From Aquatica leii (lineage: Eukaryota; Arthropoda; Insecta; Coleoptera; Lampyridae), in NCBI GenBank assembly GCA_035610365.1, contig CM069432.1, positions 236,558,104 through 236,622,103 on the forward strand: a DNA stretch of 64,000 bases, in the 5' to 3' direction. The translations under genes and the position numbers were made by a program. A model generated the notes under the pieces. The model was not told the DNA's origin, searched no databases, and saw only the letters and a program-made list of their open reading frames with translations. This document shows, piece by piece, positions 58,220 through 64,000 of the stretch (position 1 is its first letter; each line of letters starts with the position of its first letter).

Positions 58220-58987
58220 ATAAAATACGCAAGAAAATCCAACGCATGTTACAAGTGGTATAAAGAATTTGAACGAGGTTTTAACACGGTTGTACACAAA
58301 AAAGAAGCTGGTCCTTCTTTAATTGCTGTTAACCTTAAAAAAATGTGAAGATGGTGGAAGAGAACTACTGAATTACCTATGCCCTCATAAAGTCGACCTG
58401 AAGATTTGGTCCTTTCAAGTGAGATCAACATTGCACATTTACATATGATAGATTTACAAAAAGCAGAACCTGTTAAAATTTGCCAACAAACTTTAGATCT
58501 GTTGAATGCTGGATGCTATCAAAGTATTAGTTACATTGTCACTGACGATGAAACTTACATAACGTTTTTTATGTTTCCACTCACCAAGAAAATCATTATG
58601 GTTACACGAAGGTGCGGAATCCCTTACAATAGGGAAAAACAGGGAGAAAGTTATTTACCGAGTACTTTTTAGAAGCACGGGTCTGGTGACCGTAATTAAA
58701 TTAGCACAGAAGACAGTTGTCGCTAAATGGTATGCTGAAAATTGTTTGTCTATTGTGTTAAGTCAAGTGGCAAGAAGGGGAATCAAGTTACACAAAAATC
58801 AAAGTTACACAATATTCTCCTTACTCGGCAGATCTGGCAATGTGTGATTTCTTGCTATTTTTCGAGTTCAAGAAACAATTGCGAGGAAAAAGAGAAAAAT
58901 TTATTGATATTGCTGCTAAGTTTTATTTTGATACTATTCCTAAAAACAGCTGGCTGAACGCTTTTAAGCTATGGAAAGTGAGAATAG
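58220..58987 (+). pseudogene. Mariner (SETMAR-like) transposase remnant
   Basis: Fragments in order on +: YKWYKEFERGFNTVVHKKEA near 58255-58310, then QQTLDLLNAGCYQS and SYIVTDDETYITFF at 58540-58570 (first catalytic Asp, equivalent to IVTGDE..). LVTVIKLAQKTVVAKWYAEN and CLSIVLSQVARRGIKL follow at 58685-58790. Then a deletion removes the second Asp. MCDFLLFFEFKKQLRGKREK at 58840-58900 holds the third Asp (CDF), and FDTIPKNSWLNAFKLWKVR follows. Several shifts are present. The 3' end is interrupted by the solo LTR starting at 58988. Confidence 0.8.
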
Positions 58988-59455
58988 TGAAACGTCCGAG
59001 AAATTACTTGCAAATGCAAGAGCCTTCTAGAACTGTTATCTAGTTTCTAGAAGATATAGCGAAAAGTGAGGAACGATCGAGAAGAATTCGCCGATGTCTA
59101 TAAAAGCCGAAGATGGAAATCGTAGGTCAGTTATTGCTGGAATGTGAAAGCATGCAGTATTAAGAAGATTATCAAGTTGAAATAAATACGTATCGTTAGC
59201 ACGCGCGGCGTTTTAAATAAATAACAGTGTACACCGAATCGAGTGAACTTGACTTATAGTGTAAACAAATCCGAGGACGTTATCTTATCTTATCTTAAGT
59301 GTTATACAACGGTTATACATAAATTATAGTGTAAGTGTTTTTATTATTAGATTTAATTAGTAACAATAATTTAAAAGTATACATATTTCTATAATAAGTA
59401 AACGTAGTTTTAATCGTTTTAAATAAATTAGTTTTTAAGTAATAAATTCGTTACA
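58988..59455 (+). mobile_element. Solo LTR, family 1 copy D, + orientation
   Basis: Begins TGAAACGTCCGAGAAATTAC and ends ATAAATTCGTTACA. Flanks are identical 4-mers, ATAG (58984-58987 and 59456-59459). A TATAAAAG box at 59099-59106 about 110 bp in, and AATAAA-like signals downstream, are as expected of a promoter-bearing LTR. It is inserted in the mariner remnant. Its sense strand defines the orientation of copies A-C as minus. Confidence 0.85.
59099..59106 (+). promoter_or_regulatory. LTR TATA box
   Basis: TATAAAAG inside copy D. The equivalent position in copy A reads GTATTTATAC in minus context, less TATA-like. Confidence 0.4.
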
Positions 59456-59706
59456 ATAGTATTAGTGTGAACGTCCATTTAAATACATATTTAAAATAAA
59501 AATTCTTGTAACAATCTTTCTATTCTGAATAATTCTAGTTTGGGCATCATAACATAGCTACATATACATTTCAATGTTATAATTGCATCTGTTTTTCAAA
59601 TTATTAAAAAATGTAATACTTTAAAAATGTTGAAGAAAATTGACGTTTTTATTAAATAAATAGATTCATATTATAAAGTAAAAACTAAATATTATCTAAT
59701 AAACAT

Positions 59707-59958
59707 TGTTACGAACTTAAAACCACATTTATTTGACAAAATTTATAACACCGTAAACTGTAGATTCAAATGAACACCGTCCGCGGATAGACAATTACAA
59801 TCACTTTTATTTACCTTTACGACACACGCGTAAAAACGCCGAATATGCACTTCTTATTTATTGACGTGTTCGTCTTTAAGACGGATTAAAGTTCGATTAG
59901 AATATTCCGTTGGTTTCTTCAATTGTCCTTATTATTCTCGAAGTTCGAGTAGGTTTCA
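59707..59958 (-). mobile_element. Short solo LTR, related to family 1 (copy E)
   Basis: In minus sense it starts TGAAACCTACTCGAACTTCG at 59958 and ends TTCGTAACA at 59707, keeping the landmark CCGTCCGCGGATAGACA. It is 252 bp and lacks about 200 bp relative to copies A, B and D. Flanks ACAT (59703-59706) and ATAT (59959-59962) differ at one base, so a decayed duplication is plausible. Confidence 0.65.
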
Positions 59959-60589
59959 ATATTTTATAAATGTTAAATTAACTGTAATTTAGTACAAATT
60001 TTACGAAAAATAAGTTTATTTAAGAAAATAAAAAATCGCAAAAATAGTTCAGCAATAAAATGAAGTTACCTACTAAAACTATAAAATTTGGTGGAAGTAA
60101 GTTATCAAACGACGGAAATCTAGTTAAATATAAGATATAAATAACTATATCTGAGCAACCTAACAAATTACGTAATAAAAACTTAAGTTTAGAAAATTAT
60201 ATAGACAATCTTAAGAGTATTTTTAATTAAAGATTTTATAAATAATTTATTCGTTTTGCCAGATTCGTTAATTTCATATTTAAAAGAACCACTGAAAGAA
60301 AATTGATATGTTAAATTATAAATTGGTATTGACAAAAAAATAAATTTGCATTGTTGTCATCAAAATTGGCGTTGCAACGTAATCTAACGCTGTTCATATT
60401 TTCTTCACGATCATTGCCGAATGTAATTCTTCTAAAATAATTTTTAATAACAGAACGTGAACATTTTTACTCGTTGTGTTAGAATAATTATTCTAAACAC
60501 TTGCAACTTATGTACTTTACATACATTTTCATTCTATAACAAGTCATAAAATGAATATTTTAACACTAGTCAAACAAAATTAGATAGGG

Positions 60590-61960
60590 GAGCGTGGGGG
60601 AATGACGACCATCTAAGCAAAATTGTCCGTAATTTCAAAATCGTCTTTACTATTACGTTTGCATGACGTGCATTTAATTCGTTGATATGTTTTCATTCTA
60701 TATTCGTCTATAAATCACATTAAAAGGTTCATTTTTTAAGAAAAAAATTCAAACTTTATATATGGCTTTGGTTGGGATTACCCGCATATGCGGGGTAATT
60801 ACGACCATAGTGTAGGTAGTTACCATCACAATATAAATTTACTTGAAATATTTTTTTATTAATACGTCGAACATTCGGTTTAGGCGATGAGCAGAAGTCA
60901 CAGCGATGAACCCAACGGCCGCATCTGCATCGCTACCATGTTTCAGTTTTGCCATATTCTTCACACACTAAGCATGGTGCATTGGATTGTCTTTTTGTCT
61001 TTCTCTCTTCTTTATAAACTAATACTTGTTTCATGGGAGTTGCAGTTAGAATTTCAGAATGCTCTTTTCGTTCAAGAATCTTTGCTGACTTTTTGGACGT
61101 TGACGGCGTTGGGAGTGGATAGATATCTTGAAATGAGGTCCGACGTTGAAGGTACTGCTGGGTCCTCATCTAGTATGGGTGACGTTGCTGCATTCAAATG
61201 AATGTCATTAATATTATTTTCATTAGGATTTTTTTGTTCCTGTTACAGCAACGCATCAGCTGGAAGGAAGTCTTCTAGACCGTCCTTCTGCAAATGTGGT
61301 GACATTCGCTGCTTGGGGAAAACGAACATAGGAGGGATTTATCTTCTTGATGCCGACATACCACAAATTACGGTGACAGTTTTCCCCCTTTCTCCACTTG
61401 TTACTGCTCTTTTTTGCCCTCTTTCTGCTAATATATTTTCAGGTTGCTGGACATTGGAGATTCCCGTCTCGTCAACATTAAAAATTTTCCCGGGTTCAAA
61501 TTTCCATTTTTCCATTAATGTTTCAAAGCGTTCAAAAAAAAAGACCTACCTCTAACCCATAGGTTCTGCTGAAGTTGTGTTTAATTTTTTTTCTGCGTAT
61601 TGAAATGCTGCCTGACGTAATTCTTTAGGAGTTAACTCATAAAACAATTTTGCTAACGTCTTTAGATGGTCAGCAATTTCCTCCTCTTGTTCATCAGAAA
61701 ATATTGATTTTTGTCCCATTCTTGGCTTTGCTGTATTATTTTCTGTTTGTCGCAATCTCATTTGTAAAGAGCCATAAGGTATGCCAAATCTTCTAGCTGC
61801 AGAACGGATATGTGTACCTGATTGTACAGCAGCAATAGCCTGTTCTAGATTCTCTTGGGTCCATTGCGCTTTTTGGGTTTTGCGCGTGTAACAACGGGGC
61901 ATCCTGGAAACAAGAAATGAAAAAAGATAGTGATAATTGTATTATGATGCTAATTCTGTA
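60590..61960 (-). mobile_element. pogo/Tigger-type transposon, internally deleted
   Basis: Minus-strand coding remnants run in order from 61902 to about 60885. A possible terminal motif, GGAATGACGACC, lies at 60599-60610 and is echoed by GGTAATTACGACC near 60796. The other end may be near 61970 (GGTAATTGCAACC). The ends could not be fixed and no TA duplication was confirmed. Confidence 0.6.
60885..61902 (-). pseudogene. pogo/jerky-like transposase with C-terminal zinc-finger-like tail
   Basis: From ATG at 61902: MPRCYTRKTQKAQWTQENLE, AIAAVQSGTHIRSAARRFGI, PYGSLQMRLRQ, a pipsqueak-type helix-turn-helix (residues ~5-55), then DEQEEEIADHLKTLAKLFYE, LTPKELRQAAFQYAEKK. Two in-frame stops near 61545 follow a deletion of the second DNA-binding part. 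The frame then resumes: FFERFETLMEKWKFEPGKIF, NVDETGISNVQ (first catalytic Asp), ERGKTVTVICGMSASR, YIPPMFVFPKQRM. The second and third catalytic regions are deleted. The C-terminal piece (60885-61169) has PCLVCEEYGKTETW and RCRCGRWVHRCDFC, a CxxC...CxC...WxH..C finger as at the end of Tigger/jerky-like insect proteins. Confidence 0.8.
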
Positions 61961-63977
61961 AGGGTAATTGCAACCAATATGAAATTATATTACACGTCTA
62001 TCCACTAGAGGGCGATCAAACTCTAAAAAAACATTACATACAGTAACGCGAAGATTTTTCGATGCTTAGCATAAAAATGTCGCCGATTGTGTAGAATTGT
62101 TTTAATTCTTTTTAACGTAGAGAAACGTCGTTCTCTTTCCATTGTAGTCATAAGTAAAGTCAATCAATTGCTTTATTTAATATATCTATTTTTACAAACA
62201 TTTTTATTGTGGTCTTTAATTGACTCTCAGCAAGCGCTGTCCAATTGTAAGCGAATATTAACGCTACCAAGAGTAGCATTATTTATACAATTTTTCATGT
62301 GATTCCCCGATAACGACTGCTTTTCACTTTTTCTTTTAAATGCTATAAATCTGTAATTATATTTTTACGCCATAATGATTAATGAATCATGTGAAAACAA
62401 TAAACATACAAAAGAGTAAAATCTATTATTTATTTCAAATCCACAAATCCAATCTAACGAATCATAGATTCATAGAATTACTATTGAGTTTTTTATTTTT
62501 ATATGATTACTGGTCTGTCAAATTTGAAATAAAGACTGAGGACGAGTATTAAACCTAAATTCTAAACATGAAAACTATTATTAACTATTAATTTTTTTAT
62601 GTCTTGTACCACCATCATTATGATACAAAAAAAGGATAAATCGTCCCTTACAAATGAATATTATCGATCAAATAAACAAATCGACTGTAAACTTTGTCAT
62701 ATGTCATAAGAAATGTGCATGCCAGCATCTGTGTTTTACACACCCGTACTGCGAAGATTATAAGTCACGTAAGCATTGCACTGAGTAGGCAGCCCGGCTG
62801 TAGACCGCACGAATGCATTTAAAGAATTACTTATCTTCTTTTTTAACTTCCATAAACTTGTATTTTGTATGTCTCACTCTTGACTGCAATAACTATCATT
62901 TACAGTTCGGCTTCAGTATAATATACATGCGGGCATAGTTGCGGTACACGTAAATTAACAAACTTTTGTATCTGTTGCATTTAAATTGACAGTTATTTAA
63001 TTTATGTAATTTTATTTATGTATTTGTAAAGTAAATAAAATACCTTTTTTTATTCATTTTTTTGGAGGGTCATTGACCAACTGACCTAATAGAGAATTTT
63101 TGTGTCAATATAAATAACTCAGTTTGCTTAAATTTTATTTTATTACATTCAACTTATACCCTCTGGAGTGGAGAAACTATTGCCTGTTACTCTGTTAATA
63201 AAAATTCGATATTTTTAGTTCCTCACGCTCGCATACGCTCGCGCTTCTGAATTTTCCACTCGTATCGAATTTTTATACCTACCTTGTTACAGAATATACT
63301 ATTCCATTTTATGTTTTCTTGAAAGATTACAAACCAATTTTAACAAGTAGAAATCCTATCATAGTACTACCGATTTCGAATCAGATCACTTGAACCTCCT
63401 AAAAACTACTTCATGTTTACTAATATTTTTTAACTATTTTTCCATAATTCTTAATGTTTAAAAGAAATTTAACAAAAAAAAGTTAGTTCTGTCAATTTTA
63501 AACTGAATTCTGACTATTGTGCATTGTCAAAATAGAGTTTTGACGTTTGACATTTCAGTTTCGGACGGCTTAACGCATGTTACTGTAATACTCTCGTAAA
63601 CGGTAAAATCAAGCAAACTTATAGGAAACCGATGTCATTAAGGGTAAATTAGGGTTTTTAAATCTCCTAAAAACTTGTATTTTGTTATAACAGTTTGGTA
63701 TTGCAAGAAAGTTTGTCTAAAGCAACTTACAAAGGGTATTCTCTTATTTAATATTACCTTTAAGTACGAGCTGTAGAATAACGAGAAATAATAGATAATG
63801 TACGAATACATATACCAATTATGTATTTTTTTAATTTTTATTTAAATCGAAAAATTAATATAAATTGAACGTTTTTATTCTTTAATGCTGGTTCAGTTAT
63901 ACACATCGTTTTTCTTTGGAATTATTTTTAACTGTTTTTACACTTTGATTTTTGTATAATGATTTCATTTTTTCTAG
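61961..63977. other. Intronic A+T-rich region
   Basis: No gene. An interrupted inverted repeat (AAAAATTCGATA near 63202, TATCGAATTTTT near 63264) flanks a GC-richer stretch with CTCGCATACGCTCGC. Confidence 0.45.
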
Positions 63978-64000
63978 ATTATGATTCCTTTATCGCTATA
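63978..64000 (+). CDS. ATP10: ATP10-like P4-ATPase flippase, exon d (TM4 start, cut by window end)
   Basis: After TTTTTTCTAG the phase-0 reading is IMIPLSL and the first bases of a Tyr codon. Joined to exon c this gives IIILQIMIPLSLY, the TM4 motif that in P4-ATPases reads IPISLYV and lines the lipid path. Here the Ile of P-I-S-L is Leu. The exon continues outside the window toward the DKTGT phosphorylation site. Confidence 0.88.

Larger units (their letters stand above)
53629..63977 (+). other. Flippase intron, ~10.3 kb
   Basis: From GTAAGT at 53629 to TTTTTTCTAG at 63977. It holds a mariner remnant, two solo LTRs and a pogo/Tigger element. 53629-58200 itself contains no recognisable gene; a TTF-poor, A+T-rich sequence with only short fortuitous frames. 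Confidence 0.85.

Noticed and set aside
61202-61555. 117-codon + strand frame
   Set aside because: Antisense of the pogo transposase region containing NVDETGI.
1-64000. Search for CRISPR arrays, operons, riboswitches or prokaryotic defence genes
   Set aside because: Composition, introns and element content are eukaryotic, and no regularly spaced short repeats were seen.

Overview
The window is very A+T-rich eukaryotic DNA, almost certainly from an insect. The evidence is dense, decayed transposons of kinds common in insects (DD41D mariner, BEL/Pao, Penelope-like, hAT, piggyBac, pogo, Tc1, an RTE-like LINE), GT..AG introns from 54 nt to over 13 kb, and no prokaryotic gene layout. I could not determine the species.

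One host gene is visible, on the + strand: a class-5 (ATP10-like) P4-ATPase, a phospholipid flippase. Its exons lie at 39165-39369, 53134-53326, 53381-53628 and 63978 to the window edge. Their phases join perfectly and together cover the actuator domain, TM3 and the start of TM4. The gene continues past position 64000, and earlier exons must lie upstream of 39165. I did not find them here, so part of the first 39 kb may also be intron of this gene.

Layout. 1-1743 is a zf-TTF type hAT element (minus). 1980-4260 is a decayed copy of an insect multicopy transposon-like gene. 5889-7806 is a nearly intact DD41D mariner with ~365-bp terminal inverted repeats (TIRs). 7809-10221 is a BEL/Pao wreck. 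10222-12030 is a second, decayed long-TIR mariner. 12224-12520 is a hAT MITE with a perfect target-site duplication (TSD). 13727-15045 is a mariner end followed by a Penelope-like 3' end. 17083-17538 is a solo LTR. 18336-20322 is a third long-TIR DD41D mariner. 20674-23156 is a hAT with a solo LTR nested inside. 23833-23961 is a hairpin. 24185-24910 is a Penelope-like fragment. 27452-29472 is a BED-type hAT with a TSD. 32540-35590 is a LINE. 37-47 kb holds dispersed and inverted repeats, a mirror-image Penelope-type insertion with two hammerhead-like motifs, piggyBac and Tc1. From 48 kb on there are more solo LTRs, a mariner and a pogo/Tigger element, all inside flippase introns.

No tRNA, rRNA or CRISPR was seen. 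The flippase is the only gene likely to act in the cell. Every other coding stretch is mobile-element sequence with stops or frameshifts. The most noteworthy points are the mirrored hammerhead-like insertion at 40.45-40.95 kb, the DD41D mariners with unusually long TIRs, and a solo-LTR family that repeatedly used ATAN-type 4-bp targets.
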